Assembly (NCBI GenBank): GCA_021732415.1
Contig: JAKFVC010000197.1
Coordinates: 1 to 32,713, forward strand
DNA: 32,713 nt
Direction of reading: 5' to 3'
DNA from: Planctomycetaceae bacterium
GTDB taxonomy: Bacteria > Planctomycetota > Planctomycetia > Planctomycetales > Planctomycetaceae
Shown here: positions 1 to 9,025 of the stretch, piece after piece
Layout: each line of letters starts with the position of its first letter
Numbering within the stretch: the first letter of the stretch is position 1
Made by a program: the position numbers and the translations under genes
The notes under the pieces: model-generated
Told to the model about the DNA's origin: nothing
The model's input: only the letters and a program-made list of their open reading frames with translations
The model's database searches: none

Positions 1-45
1 CCTCACCCCCAACCCCTCTCCCCGGACATACCAGGGCGAGGGGAG
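1..45. repeat. Intergenic C-rich/G-rich repeat at window start
   Basis: A C-rich run (CCCCAACCCCTCTCCCC) is followed by GGGCGAGGGGAG, so the two halves can pair as an imperfect hairpin. This resembles short C-rich/G-rich intergenic elements common in planctomycete genomes. Its G-rich end lies right in front of the TTG start of the next gene and may act as its Shine-Dalgarno sequence. The element is cut by the window edge, so its full length is unknown. Confidence 0.5.
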
Positions 46-48
46 CGA

Positions 49-2184
49 TTGTCGCTGCGCTCCTTTGATGCCAGATATCAAGCCCTATACATCGCGGTTG
101 TCGTCGCCGTTGCGTGGCTGTGGCAACCGTCGTCGGCCGCAGCCCAAGGACCGACGTCCCCGCTCGACATCCAGGTCGAGCGAATGTACTCGCTCCGTTC
201 CGAGAGTCCGCTGGCGCTGCGGGTAAAGATGACTCCGGCCGGTAGTGGACTATTGGAAGGGAAGCTGGAGTTCAAACTTTGGAATGGGCGGGAACTGCTG
301 TCGACACTGACAACGGATGACGAAGCCATCAATCCGCCATCGAAGACTGTCCGCTACATGCTGCCCGCGCCGGATCTGCATGGATATGCCCAGCAGCTTG
401 ATCTGACCGTCGACTTTATTCCGAGTAAGAACAATCAGGGGCGACTGAAGCACGGCCCCTTCCCCATCATCGCTCCTCTCCCCAACGACCGGGACATGAT
501 CGTCGGTTATGTCGCCCCAGAGACAATGCGCTTGACCGAGCATCTCGAACAGCTGCTCGAGGGACTCAAATTCGAGAGTTACAGTCCGATTACAGAGGAT
601 CGCAGCACCCGGACGATCAATGCACGCGTCTCACCCGACCAGTTGCCTCCTGACTCAATTTCCTATTGTGCCTTCAACATGCTGTTCATCGCGGCGGAAG
701 GGTTTTCAGCAGTCAAAGAGTCGCAGTGGCCTCCCATCCTCGAATGGGTCGAAGCTGGAGGCAGTCTGTGCGTTCTACCCTCTGACAATCTGGGGCCGCA
801 TCATCTCGCGGTCTTGAACAAGCTGCTGGAGGGTAAGAATCCGCAGGGCACATTTGTGCTCGGGCCCAACAACGAGCTGCTCTTCAAGAATGAGCAGCAA
901 CGGAAGTCGACTTATACTGTCCGGCGCGGATTGGGGCGAGTGGCCGTTGTGCCGTTGCTGGATGATGACAAGTTGGACGCGAAATCAGGTCCGTGGCGCA
1001 CGACAGCCGCCCATCTCTGGAGCTTTCGCAAAGATCAAGTCACCAATTTCGCCAACACTGGGAAGTGGGATCCGCAGGTCCTGTCCAAGCAGGAGGAACG
1101 GATCAAGAACCAGGGGCAGCAATACTACTATCAGAATGTGCGACACCAGCAGCACAAGCTCGGTTATCTGCCGATTAACTCGGGTGACCAACTGCTGCAG
1201 GCCATCGTGCCCTCCAACCTGCACATCATTCCGTTGCCGCTGATTGCGTTTGTCCTGTTCCTGTATGTGCTGGCAATTGGACCGGGTGACTACTTCATTC
1301 TCGGCCGGTTCAACATGCGGAAGTGGACCTGGGTGACGTTTCCGGTGACGACGCTGGTCTTCGCCGCAGGGGCACTGTTCATGGCCGAATGGTACATGAA
1401 TACCGGCGACGCGCGGCGCTCGGTTTATTTTGTTGATGTCGGTGTCGAAGGCAAACCCGAACGCGTCAACCAGTTTGAAATGCTGTTCAATAGCCGGCAG
1501 CGAGTCGCGGAAACTCCGCTGTCGCGCAGCCTGTTTACATCGCTCGACCACCAGATGTATGGGGCGGGCAGCTATCAGCAATACAGCCAGCGCCGGTATG
1601 GCGCAGGCTCGGGCTTTGTGGGACCGGCTGAGATCAGCGGGCGCATTCCTGGCCGCTTTGTCGCCCGGCAACTCACGCCCAAATGGGTGCCGCAGTTGAA
1701 CCGCATTCTCACGCTGAATACCGAACCGTTCGCGACAAAACTGAACTGGCAGCAGTTTCAAATGAATGAGCCCCCCAACTGGCAAGTCTTGCAGAATGAC
1801 CAGGCCTGGAAGGACACACTGATCAAGCCAATTCAGGCTGCGTTCACTACGGGCAAAGTTACGATCGGAGTTTATGCGGGCGGCCAATACTACCAGTTGC
1901 ATGGTTCGCAGCGGTTGTTTACGCCACAAACGACGACCCAAGTGCAATACAACGGCTATCCCGGCTGGAACAACGGGCAAGCGGATTTTCTGTCGGATGT
2001 CTCGATGCTGCAGGATGCCGGCCTGTTCTCGGTCGTCACCGGTATCGCTCCCACCGGTGGCCGGCAGTTGGAGGACATGTCCATGCTTGACCCCAGCGAC
2101 CCGCTGCAGTGGCTGCTGGTGGTCGGGGTCGAAGAAAGCCAAAACTGGATCGTCTACCGCAAACTTTACGCTGGAATCGAGTAA
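49..2184 (+). CDS. Membrane protein with GATase-like domain, first gene of ABC exporter operon
   Basis: A 711-residue protein with no firm family assignment. Residues 12-33 look like a signal peptide or anchor (hydrophobic stretch, then SSAAAQ). Residues about 40-140 are beta-rich and Ig-like. Residues about 145-320 (MIVGYV..., LFIAAEGF, GGSLCVLP) resemble a class I glutamine amidotransferase-like fold, as in the GldG-type auxiliary subunits of some ABC systems; this is inference. Two membrane spans follow at about 393-413 and 427-449, then a Gly/Tyr/Gln-rich C-terminal domain of about 240 residues. The start is TTG with GAGGGGAG just upstream; no ATG or GTG lies between it and the signal peptide, and the frame is open to the window edge, so a longer product is possible. 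The stop is 2 bases before the ABC ATPase start, so the two are almost certainly co-transcribed. Likely an extracytoplasmic partner of the exporter. Confidence 0.75.
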   Translation: MSLRSFDARYQALYIAVVVAVAWLWQPSSAAAQGPTSPLDIQVERMYSLRSESPLALRVKMTPAGSGLLEGKLEFKLWNGRELLSTLTTDDEAINPPSKTVRYMLPAPDLHGYAQQLDLTVDFIPSKNNQGRLKHGPFPIIAPLPNDRDMIVGYVAPETMRLTEHLEQLLEGLKFESYSPITEDRSTRTINARVSPDQLPPDSISYCAFNMLFIAAEGFSAVKESQWPPILEWVEAGGSLCVLPSDNLGPHHLAVLNKLLEGKNPQGTFVLGPNNELLFKNEQQRKSTYTVRRGLGRVAVVPLLDDDKLDAKSGPWRTTAAHLWSFRKDQVTNFANTGKWDPQVLSKQEERIKNQGQQYYYQNVRHQQHKLGYLPINSGDQLLQAIVPSNLHIIPLPLIAFVLFLYVLAIGPGDYFILGRFNMRKWTWVTFPVTTLVFAAGALFMAEWYMNTGDARRSVYFVDVGVEGKPERVNQFEMLFNSRQRVAETPLSRSLFTSLDHQMYGAGSYQQYSQRRYGAGSGFVGPAEISGRIPGRFVARQLTPKWVPQLNRILTLNTEPFATKLNWQQFQMNEPPNWQVLQNDQAWKDTLIKPIQAAFTTGKVTIGVYAGGQYYQLHGSQRLFTPQTTTQVQYNGYPGWNNGQADFLSDVSMLQDAGLFSVVTGIAPTGGRQLEDMSMLDPSDPLQWLLVVGVEESQNWIVYRKLYAGIE

Positions 2185-2186
2185 GC

Positions 2187-3119
2187 ATGCTGGTCGTCAA
2201 CATCCAAAAACTTCACGTGCGGTATGGCAAGCTGGAAGCCGTCCGAGGTATCGACATGCAGATCCCGCGGGGTGAAGTCTTCGGCTTCATCGGCCCCAAC
2301 GGCGCCGGCAAGTCATCCACGATCAAGGTCCTCGCGACCCTGCAGCAGGACTTCACCGGCAAGGTCGAAATCAACGGCATGGATATCGTACGGCATGCCC
2401 AGGAGGTCCGCGAAAAGATCGGGTATGTCCCCGACTTCTTCGGCGTTTACGAGGACCTGACAACGTGGGAGTACCTGCAGTTCTTCGCGGCGGCGTATCG
2501 CATTCCGCCCGGAAAACGCAAGGGAATTATCGACGACGTCCTTGAGCTGACCGACCTCACCCATAAGCTGCATTCGCCTGTGGATGCATTATCACGCGGC
2601 ATGAAGCAACGCCTGTCGCTAGCTCGCGTATTGCTGCACGATCCCGATTTGCTGTTGTTGGACGAACCGGCGAGTGGCCTCGATCCACGAGCCCGCATTG
2701 AGATGCGAGAATTACTCAAGGCCCTCAAAGAGATGGGCAAGACAATCCTGATCTCCAGTCACATCCTGGAAGAACTCGCCCAGCTCTGCACTCGGATCGG
2801 CATCATCGAACAGGGCAAGATGGTCGTCGAAGGTTCGGTCGCTGACATCTATCGGCAACTGGGCGTGATGCGAGTCGTTCACGTACAACTCGTACGGCAG
2901 TCAGCAGACCTGGCAGACAAGATTCGTGCCGTAGCCGGCGTCATTCAAGTCGACGAGATGACCGACCGCCTGGCCATCCGCCTGCATGAAGACGAACTAC
3001 CCATCGAAGATCTGCACGATCACATCCATAGTCTGGGCGGCCGCATCCGCATGTTCCAGCCGGAAGCGATGGACATGGAGACGGCCTTTATGAAGTTGAC
3101 GGAAGGGAAGACGGCTTAA
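2187..3119 (+). CDS. ABC transporter ATP-binding protein (ABC-2 export type)
   Basis: A 310-residue cytoplasmic ATPase that would power the permeases encoded downstream. Visible motifs: Walker A GPNGAGKSS at 36-44, signature LSRGMKQ at 135-141, Walker B LLLLDE at 155-160 with D-loop SGLDP, and H-loop His192. The Q-loop position reads YVPD at 80-83, so Asp replaces the usual Gln; related exporters often have Glu here. The C-terminal 90 residues form the accessory domain usual in ABC-2 exporters of the CcmA/NatA type. ATG at 2187 is chosen because it lies 2 bases after the preceding stop and gives the standard N-terminus; the reading frame extends 26 codons upstream, into the previous gene. It is followed 34 bases later by the first of three permeases. 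Substrate unknown. Confidence 0.93.
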   Translation: MLVVNIQKLHVRYGKLEAVRGIDMQIPRGEVFGFIGPNGAGKSSTIKVLATLQQDFTGKVEINGMDIVRHAQEVREKIGYVPDFFGVYEDLTTWEYLQFFAAAYRIPPGKRKGIIDDVLELTDLTHKLHSPVDALSRGMKQRLSLARVLLHDPDLLLLDEPASGLDPRARIEMRELLKALKEMGKTILISSHILEELAQLCTRIGIIEQGKMVVEGSVADIYRQLGVMRVVHVQLVRQSADLADKIRAVAGVIQVDEMTDRLAIRLHEDELPIEDLHDHIHSLGGRIRMFQPEAMDMETAFMKLTEGKTA

Positions 3120-3153
3120 GGTGAGAGAGATTTCGGGTTACAAGGCATCATAA

Positions 3154-5091
3154 ATGTTTTCACTACTGCGGCGAATGAGCCTGCCTCTCTTGCTCAAGGA
3201 ACTCCTTGAGCAGGCCGCTCGGCCTCGTACGTACTGGATCCGGATCACCTATGTCGTCTTACTCAGTTATTTCGCGTTGTCCTCGATCGCGCTGCAATTG
3301 CGATCGGTGAGCCCTTTAAACGTATTGGGGCAGGGGACTCCAATCCTGATATCCCTAGTGAACTGGCAGTTTTGGGCCATCTTCCTGCTGCTGCCAGGCA
3401 TGACCTGTGGTGTTCTCACGACGGAAAAAGAACGCAATACGCTGGCGCTCTTATTTCTGACGCGTTTGGGCCCTTGGACGATCATCATGGAAAAGTTGCT
3501 CAGCCGACTGTTCCCGATGTTCATGTTCCTCATGTGTGGCCTGCCAGTCATGGCCTTCACGTACTCGCTGGGCGGCCTGACCTTCTTTCAGCTATTCATT
3601 GGAGCTTACTTTCTCCTATTAGGAATGCTGTTAACGGGTTGCGTGGCGGTGATGTGCTCAGCCTTGTGCAACTCCACGCTCGGAGCCTTCATTCAAACAT
3701 ACGTCGTATTAATTGTGCTCGGTTATGCTCTGCCTGGACTAAGCTATCTTTTCTTTGACGGTCTGGATGATGTGTTTCCATTCGTCCTGACACCCGCGGC
3801 CTTATTCCGCCAATTCGTGGATCGCTGGGCAGGAGCGGGGGGCGTTGTATGGATCGTTACGATCTGCTTTGGAATTCCCAGCTTCGTAGCGAGCCTCTGT
3901 TGTCTCGGCGTCGCGCGCTGGGCTCTTTATCGTCGGGCCTTCGTGGCCCCCAGCAACCCGCTCCTCAAGGTCTTTCGGGGCATCGACAAGATCTTTTTCT
4001 GGGCCAATCGCAAGGTCGCGTTCGACGTAAAACTGGTACGAGAATCCGATTCACTGCCAGACGATGAACCGATTGCCTGGCGTGAAGTTTCCAAGCGGTC
4101 GCTGGGACAGTTTCGGTATCTCGTCCGGATCATGATTCCGCTGATGTTCCCAGTCCTGTTTGTCGGAGCGATCGTGGCGACTTCGACGGCCAACGACTTT
4201 CGTGGGGGCGCAGCAACCGGGTTGACGGGGATGATCTGCTTCTTGTGGATCGTCAGCCTGGTCCTGATTATGATCACGGCCGCAAATACAATCCCCCTGG
4301 AGCGCACTAGGCAAACGTGGGATGTGTTGCGTTCCACACCAATGACCGGTCCCGAGATTCTGACCCAGAAGCTGCGCGGCGTACGGCGATTGCAGTGGGT
4401 GTGCTCAATTCCGGTCTTCTCTGCCATCGGTCTACAGACCTGGCTGCGCTATCAGTTGCACACGTTCAACCAGTCAAACGGCGGTGCCAGTTATGGGCGG
4501 GCCGACTCCGAGTTTTTATGGTGGGAGTATCTGGCAGGTGCTGTGGGATGCGTCGTGATCTATTCCGAACTTGCCAAATGGCTTTCGCTGTGGTGCGGAC
4601 TGGTTTTTCGCAATTCCATGCGTGCCATTCTGATGTCAGTGCTGATGATTGGTGCCGCCAGTGTCCTTCCGCAACTCCCCCTCGTTCTCGCGGTGTACTT
4701 CTTGATGGATCCTCTACTCGTCGACTTTGTCTCCCTGATCATGGGGATTCTGCGCTCGGCGAGTCCTTGGTATTTTACGGCTATGAACGAAATGGGAGAC
4801 CTGCGCACCCTCATCAGCATTCCTTTAATGCCGGCGCTGATCAATCTGTCGATTCACGGTGGCATGCTGTGGCTGCTCCATCGTCATCTGATGCGCAGGG
4901 CGGAATGGTACCTCGAACGTATTGGCACATCGGGTGCCGTGAGATCTGATTCGTCGAATGCATTCGATTCAGCGACACAACTCAATTTCGACTCGGTTTC
5001 AACGCAAGAGATTGGAACCTCAGATTCGGAGATCGTTTCAGTCGCCGCGTCGGAGGTTACTGCTTTGACATCCCCGCGAATCCCTTCCTGA
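3154..5091 (+). CDS. ABC-2 type permease, two-half architecture (first of three)
   Basis: A 645-residue polytopic membrane protein. The N-terminus (PLLLKELLEQAARPRTYWIR, about 11-30) is an amphipathic, charged segment before the first span, as in ABC-2 permeases. A conserved loop at 88-118 contains TTEKERNTLALLFLTRLG followed by IMEKLLSRL. A second copy of the same architecture starts near 303 (EPIAWREVSKRSLGQ) and has the matching loop near 382 (LERTRQTWDVLRSTPMTG, then QKLRGVRRL). The protein therefore looks like two fused permease halves. The tail after about 590 is hydrophilic and Ser/Thr/Asp-rich, probably cytoplasmic. It is clearly paralogous to the next two genes. Spacing of 34 bases from the ATPase and 12 bases to the next gene supports one operon. 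Confidence 0.88.
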   Translation: MFSLLRRMSLPLLLKELLEQAARPRTYWIRITYVVLLSYFALSSIALQLRSVSPLNVLGQGTPILISLVNWQFWAIFLLLPGMTCGVLTTEKERNTLALLFLTRLGPWTIIMEKLLSRLFPMFMFLMCGLPVMAFTYSLGGLTFFQLFIGAYFLLLGMLLTGCVAVMCSALCNSTLGAFIQTYVVLIVLGYALPGLSYLFFDGLDDVFPFVLTPAALFRQFVDRWAGAGGVVWIVTICFGIPSFVASLCCLGVARWALYRRAFVAPSNPLLKVFRGIDKIFFWANRKVAFDVKLVRESDSLPDDEPIAWREVSKRSLGQFRYLVRIMIPLMFPVLFVGAIVATSTANDFRGGAATGLTGMICFLWIVSLVLIMITAANTIPLERTRQTWDVLRSTPMTGPEILTQKLRGVRRLQWVCSIPVFSAIGLQTWLRYQLHTFNQSNGGASYGRADSEFLWWEYLAGAVGCVVIYSELAKWLSLWCGLVFRNSMRAILMSVLMIGAASVLPQLPLVLAVYFLMDPLLVDFVSLIMGILRSASPWYFTAMNEMGDLRTLISIPLMPALINLSIHGGMLWLLHRHLMRRAEWYLERIGTSGAVRSDSSNAFDSATQLNFDSVSTQEIGTSDSEIVSVAASEVTALTSPRIPS

Positions 5092-5103
5092 AGGACATGC
5101 CTC

Positions 5104-7023
5104 ATGTTTGCCGTCCTCAGCCGATTCGGTTTGCCGCTGTTGCGCAAGGAACTCCTGGAGCAAGCTGCGCGGCGCCGTACATATATTGTCCGTGTCGCTT
5201 ACGCCACGCTGTTCTTTCTCGCCTGCTTGATGATCATTTTGCCCGAGATGTCGCGTGCCGGGAACTCGCCACTCGGCGTACTGGGAATTGGCCGCCACAT
5301 CTTCATCGCCATTGTCGCCTGGCAGTTTGCGGGCATCTATCTCTTTCTGCCGGCACTGGCCTGCAGTGTGCTGACCATCGAGAAAGAACGTAACACCCTG
5401 GGATTGCTGTTTCTCACCAAGCTGGGGCCATGGACGATCATCTTTGAGAAATTGTTAAGCCGTCTGTTGCCGATGTACTGCCTGATTTTTTGCTCGCTGC
5501 CGCTACTGGCTTTCTGCATGAGCTTCGGAGGGGTTAACACCGTCGACGTGTTTGTCGCGGTCTGGTTTCTCTCACTGACCGCGTTTCAGATTTGCTCGGT
5601 TGCGGTGGCCTGCTCATCGTTCTTTCGTACGACAACTGCCGCTCTGCTGTCCTGCTATGCGATCATGTTCATCATGGGATTTGGCCTGCCCATTTCGGAT
5701 TGGTTGATCTTCGATCGCGGACTTTCGACTTTTATTCGGAACAGCATGGGAAGCCCTCTGGGAATCGGTGCAAATTATTCCGAGATCGTACTGTTCGCCT
5801 TCATCGGATTTATCTCCTTCATTGTCCAGATCGAGGGCCCCATGCGAGTCATGAGTCCTTGGACAGCCATGTGGTTCAATCTGATAATGGGGATTCCGTT
5901 AGTTGCTGCGGGCTTGTTTGCGCTCCTGATTGCCCGCATCTGCCTGGTTCGCCGGGCCTTCCTGCCCTCGAAGAATCTGGTACTCAACCTGTTACGTGTG
6001 CTGGACCGCTGCTTTCACTTTCTTAACAACAATCGCGTGACGCGCGGCATTGTGGTGATCAAGGAATCTAGTGCTGAGCCCTATTTCTCGCCGATCGCCT
6101 GGCGTGAGACCCATAAGCGGTCTCTGGGACAAACGCGTTACTTGATCCGCGTGCTGCTGGCGTTGGAAGTGCCCGTCTTGCTGGTCATCATCAGTGTCAT
6201 GTGGCGATCTTCGGACGCATTTGATGGCGGCGCTTCCATCATATTTACGACCATACTGGTCTGGTTGGTTTCGGTCCTGTTGATCACTGTGACTTCCGCG
6301 GGCCTGATCGCGGGCGAGCGTGGACGCCAGACACTGGATATTCTGCTGACCCTGCCGCTGGAGGGCCGGAGAATCATCCAGGAAAAGATCGCGGGAGTGC
6401 AGCGTCTGGCGTGGGCCTGTACTCTGCCACTGGTGACCAGCGTCCTCTTCGAAGCTCAGTGGCGAGACATCGTGGGACAGCGAGCGTGGGGCGGAAGAAC
6501 GAATTTTATCTGGTGGGAATACCTGTTGACTGAGCTCTCCATGGTCGCCATCTACATTCCGTTGTTGATCTGGCTCGGGCTGTGGATCGGGCTCAAGGTG
6601 AAGTCGCCCACGTGGGCCACGCTGACGGCCCTGGTTGTCGTCGTCGCATGGTGTATCGTTCCGTTAGTCGCCATCCTGACGTTCTGGCAGCTATTCATCT
6701 CTTCCGGGCCCAGTATTGAGTCCGAAGGCTTGGCAATCCTGCTGCAATTGAGCCCGGTCTTCCTGTTTTATCAGACCGAATTTGATTCTCTGCACGACCT
6801 GTCGAGTACACCATTATTACCGATGATTATTAATGTTCTGCTGTACGGATCTTGTATGCTGATTCTGCGGGCGTGGGTTCTGTCGTCGGCAGACCAACTT
6901 CTCGGCCGTACGAAGCCCAAAACACGGGTGGAAGTCTCGAACGACTGGGACGCGGAAACTTCAACGCCCTCTTACGTAAGTCAGTTAGCTACGGCGGCAA
7001 ATGACGACAACTCTCATGCCTGA
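5104..7023 (+). CDS. ABC-2 type permease, two-half architecture (second of three)
   Basis: A 639-residue multi-span protein closely similar in plan to its upstream neighbour. The N-terminus LLRKELLEQAARRRTYIVR nearly repeats that of the first permease, and the loop at about 91-121 reads TIEKERNTLGLLFLTKLG then FEKLLSRLLP. The second half carries PIAWRETHKRSLGQTRYLIR and, near 403, GERGRQTLDILLTLPLEG then QEKIAGVQRL. This copy resembles the first permease more than the third, which suggests a more recent duplication of these two. It starts 12 bases after the first permease and its last 23 bases overlap the start of the third. The C-terminal 35 residues are hydrophilic. Confidence 0.88.
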   Translation: MFAVLSRFGLPLLRKELLEQAARRRTYIVRVAYATLFFLACLMIILPEMSRAGNSPLGVLGIGRHIFIAIVAWQFAGIYLFLPALACSVLTIEKERNTLGLLFLTKLGPWTIIFEKLLSRLLPMYCLIFCSLPLLAFCMSFGGVNTVDVFVAVWFLSLTAFQICSVAVACSSFFRTTTAALLSCYAIMFIMGFGLPISDWLIFDRGLSTFIRNSMGSPLGIGANYSEIVLFAFIGFISFIVQIEGPMRVMSPWTAMWFNLIMGIPLVAAGLFALLIARICLVRRAFLPSKNLVLNLLRVLDRCFHFLNNNRVTRGIVVIKESSAEPYFSPIAWRETHKRSLGQTRYLIRVLLALEVPVLLVIISVMWRSSDAFDGGASIIFTTILVWLVSVLLITVTSAGLIAGERGRQTLDILLTLPLEGRRIIQEKIAGVQRLAWACTLPLVTSVLFEAQWRDIVGQRAWGGRTNFIWWEYLLTELSMVAIYIPLLIWLGLWIGLKVKSPTWATLTALVVVVAWCIVPLVAILTFWQLFISSGPSIESEGLAILLQLSPVFLFYQTEFDSLHDLSSTPLLPMIINVLLYGSCMLILRAWVLSSADQLLGRTKPKTRVEVSNDWDAETSTPSYVSQLATAANDDNSHA

Positions 7024-8959
7024 TCCAGTCCAATCGCTTCCAGACACTCCCCCGCGCTCGGTCTCGGCCGCATGGGGCAGGGCGCTGCTGCGCGCTGGTA
7101 AAACGTGGCTCGTCACGTTTCAGCAGGGGCTGCCGCTGTTCCGGCGGGAGATGCTCGTGCAGTCGGTGCGGGTGCGAACGTACGTCATTCGAGCAGCGTT
7201 TGCCGTGGTCCTGTTTATGGTGGCGCTGTGTTATGCGGCCGCGGTCACCGGGACCCCGTTGATCGGAGCGGCCGTACGACTGCCCGGCCAGGGACGCGTC
7301 ATCCTGGATGCGCTGGTGTGGATGTTGTTCGCGTTGATTTATGTGTTCGCTCCGGCAACTGCCAGCGGCGTCATCACGCTCGAGAGGGAACGGCAGACGC
7401 TGGTCTTGCTCTATTTGACGAAGCTCACGGCGTGGCATGTCATTTTCGAAAAATACCTCAGCCGTCTGTTGCCGCTGCTCGCCATCCTGCTGCTGGCCAT
7501 GCCGCTGCTGGTATTTGCCTTTACGTTCGGGGGCGTGAGCCCCGCCATGCTGGGAACCTCGATGTGGTTTCTGCTGATCACGGCGGTGCAAGTGACAGCG
7601 GTCGCGGTCTTATGTTCGACCCTCTGCCAGCGAACAACTCAAGCTTTTATTGTGACGTATGGCGTTTTACTCTTGCTCTATTTAGGCCCGCTGTTTGTCG
7701 ACATCTCGTTGTTCGGCGGTGACTATTATGACTATCTACTCTCGGGCAGGGCACGAACTTCACAAAACATATCCCTGACGGCGAATACGCTCACTTCGCT
7801 GCTGGCACCGCCCCCCGCGATTCCCTCTGAGTATGCGCTGTTCGCGTGCTTTCCGGTAACATTGTATTTAGTACACTACGAGCCAGCGATCCTGGGGACG
7901 ACGTTCGCCTGGTCTTCAATGTTGACTGCGGGAGTTCCAACGCTGATCTCTGCCGCAGTCTGCCTGCTGTTGGCTCCGTTTCTGGTCTTCTACCGTGCCT
8001 TTGAAGAACAACGATTCAATGCATTCCAGCGAACGAAAAGACTCGCAGAGAGATTCGGGATGTGGCGTGGTCCTCATGCGTCGCGCAACGACCGCGTACA
8101 AAAAACTTTGACCGTCATCCCGGGACATGATCCGATCGCCTGGCGTGAGTCGACGAAGGGGAGTCGGAATTGGGTGATCTTCCTGCTACTGTTAGAGATC
8201 CCCGCGCTGGTTCTGGCTGTCTGGTTTGCCCGTACGAGCAACGGCGATGAAGGCTATCTCTCGGCGGAGGTTTTTGGATTGTGGGCAATCAGTGCGTTAT
8301 TGATCTGCGTCCATACGGCGTCTTTATTCACGCGAGAACGCAGTCAGCAAACGCTTGACCTGTTATTGACGACTCCCCTGACCAGTGCCGAGATTGTCCA
8401 GCAAAAGTTTAATGGAATCCGAAATCTGATGATTGTCTGCGCGATTCCGTTGATCAGTTGCCTATTGTTTGAAGCGTGGTGGCGAACGGCGATGGCCAGG
8501 CCAATGACGCCTGAACAATATCGGGACTGGGGCGAATTCATCTGGTGGGAGTATCTGATCACGTCCATCGCGTGCATCGTGATCTATTTTCAAATCATCG
8601 GCTGGATCGCTCTGTGGGCGGGGATGAGGAATAAGTCACCGACCCGCGCCACACTTCAGGCACTGGGTGGCCTGCTGGCCTTTTGCTGTGTTCCGCAGTT
8701 CTTATTGGTGTTACCGTTGCTGATCCTGCTGCCGGTTCAGATGTTGACCGGTGTCGAATTCGCGAGGATGATTTGTTTGCAGATCACTCCCGTAGTGATC
8801 CTCATCGCGGCAGAGTCCACGAACATGAGACACATCTGTGACGTCCCGCTGGCACCGGCCATCGTGAATGTCACATTTTATGGTATGTTGCTGATCTGGT
8901 TTCGCGGGTATGTTCTGCAACGCGCGGATGTGCTGCTGGGGCGTACGGTGCATTATTAG
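7001..8959 (+). CDS. ABC-2 type permease, two-half architecture (third of three)
   Basis: A 652-residue multi-span protein, the most divergent of the three paralogues. It has an extra N-terminal extension of about 40 residues before the shared GLPLFRREMLVQSVRVRTYV segment. The first-half loop near 127-157 reads LERERQTLVLLYLTKLT then FEKYLSRLLP. The second half has PIAWRESTKGSRNW and, near 444, RERSQQTLDLLLTTPLTS then QQKFNGIRNL. It lacks the hydrophilic tails of the other two and ends soon after the last span. ATG at 7001 lies inside the previous gene; an in-frame ATG at 7016 also overlaps it. The overlap implies translational coupling. A hairpin at 8966-9022 follows the stop. Confidence 0.88.
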   Translation: MTTTLMPDPVQSLPDTPPRSVSAAWGRALLRAGKTWLVTFQQGLPLFRREMLVQSVRVRTYVIRAAFAVVLFMVALCYAAAVTGTPLIGAAVRLPGQGRVILDALVWMLFALIYVFAPATASGVITLERERQTLVLLYLTKLTAWHVIFEKYLSRLLPLLAILLLAMPLLVFAFTFGGVSPAMLGTSMWFLLITAVQVTAVAVLCSTLCQRTTQAFIVTYGVLLLLYLGPLFVDISLFGGDYYDYLLSGRARTSQNISLTANTLTSLLAPPPAIPSEYALFACFPVTLYLVHYEPAILGTTFAWSSMLTAGVPTLISAAVCLLLAPFLVFYRAFEEQRFNAFQRTKRLAERFGMWRGPHASRNDRVQKTLTVIPGHDPIAWRESTKGSRNWVIFLLLLEIPALVLAVWFARTSNGDEGYLSAEVFGLWAISALLICVHTASLFTRERSQQTLDLLLTTPLTSAEIVQQKFNGIRNLMIVCAIPLISCLLFEAWWRTAMARPMTPEQYRDWGEFIWWEYLITSIACIVIYFQIIGWIALWAGMRNKSPTRATLQALGGLLAFCCVPQFLLVLPLLILLPVQMLTGVEFARMICLQITPVVILIAAESTNMRHICDVPLAPAIVNVTFYGMLLIWFRGYVLQRADVLLGRTVHY

Positions 8960-8965
8960 TTAGAT

Positions 8966-9022
8966 CCCGTGGCAGACGCTGCCAGCGTCTGCGATCCGAC
9001 GCTGGCAGCGTCGGCCACGGGG
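8966..9022. repeat. Inverted repeat between convergent genes, possible bidirectional terminator
   Basis: CCCGTGGCAGACGCTGCCAG pairs with CTGGCAGCGTCGGCCACGGG about 15 bases further on, with a few mismatches. The arms are themselves internally palindromic (GACGCTGCCAGCGTC). It fills the gap between the end of the exporter operon and the end of the convergent oxidoreductase gene, so it could end transcription from both sides, although there is no T-run. The same family recurs at 22900-22963. Confidence 0.75.
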
Positions 9023-9025
9023 GGC

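Noticed and set aside
985-2142. A 385-codon minus-strand open frame opposite the first gene
   Set aside because: It lies wholly antisense to a gene with signal peptide, membrane spans and operon context. Its translation is rich in Arg, His and Gln with no recognisable domain, as expected for a shadow frame in GC-rich DNA.
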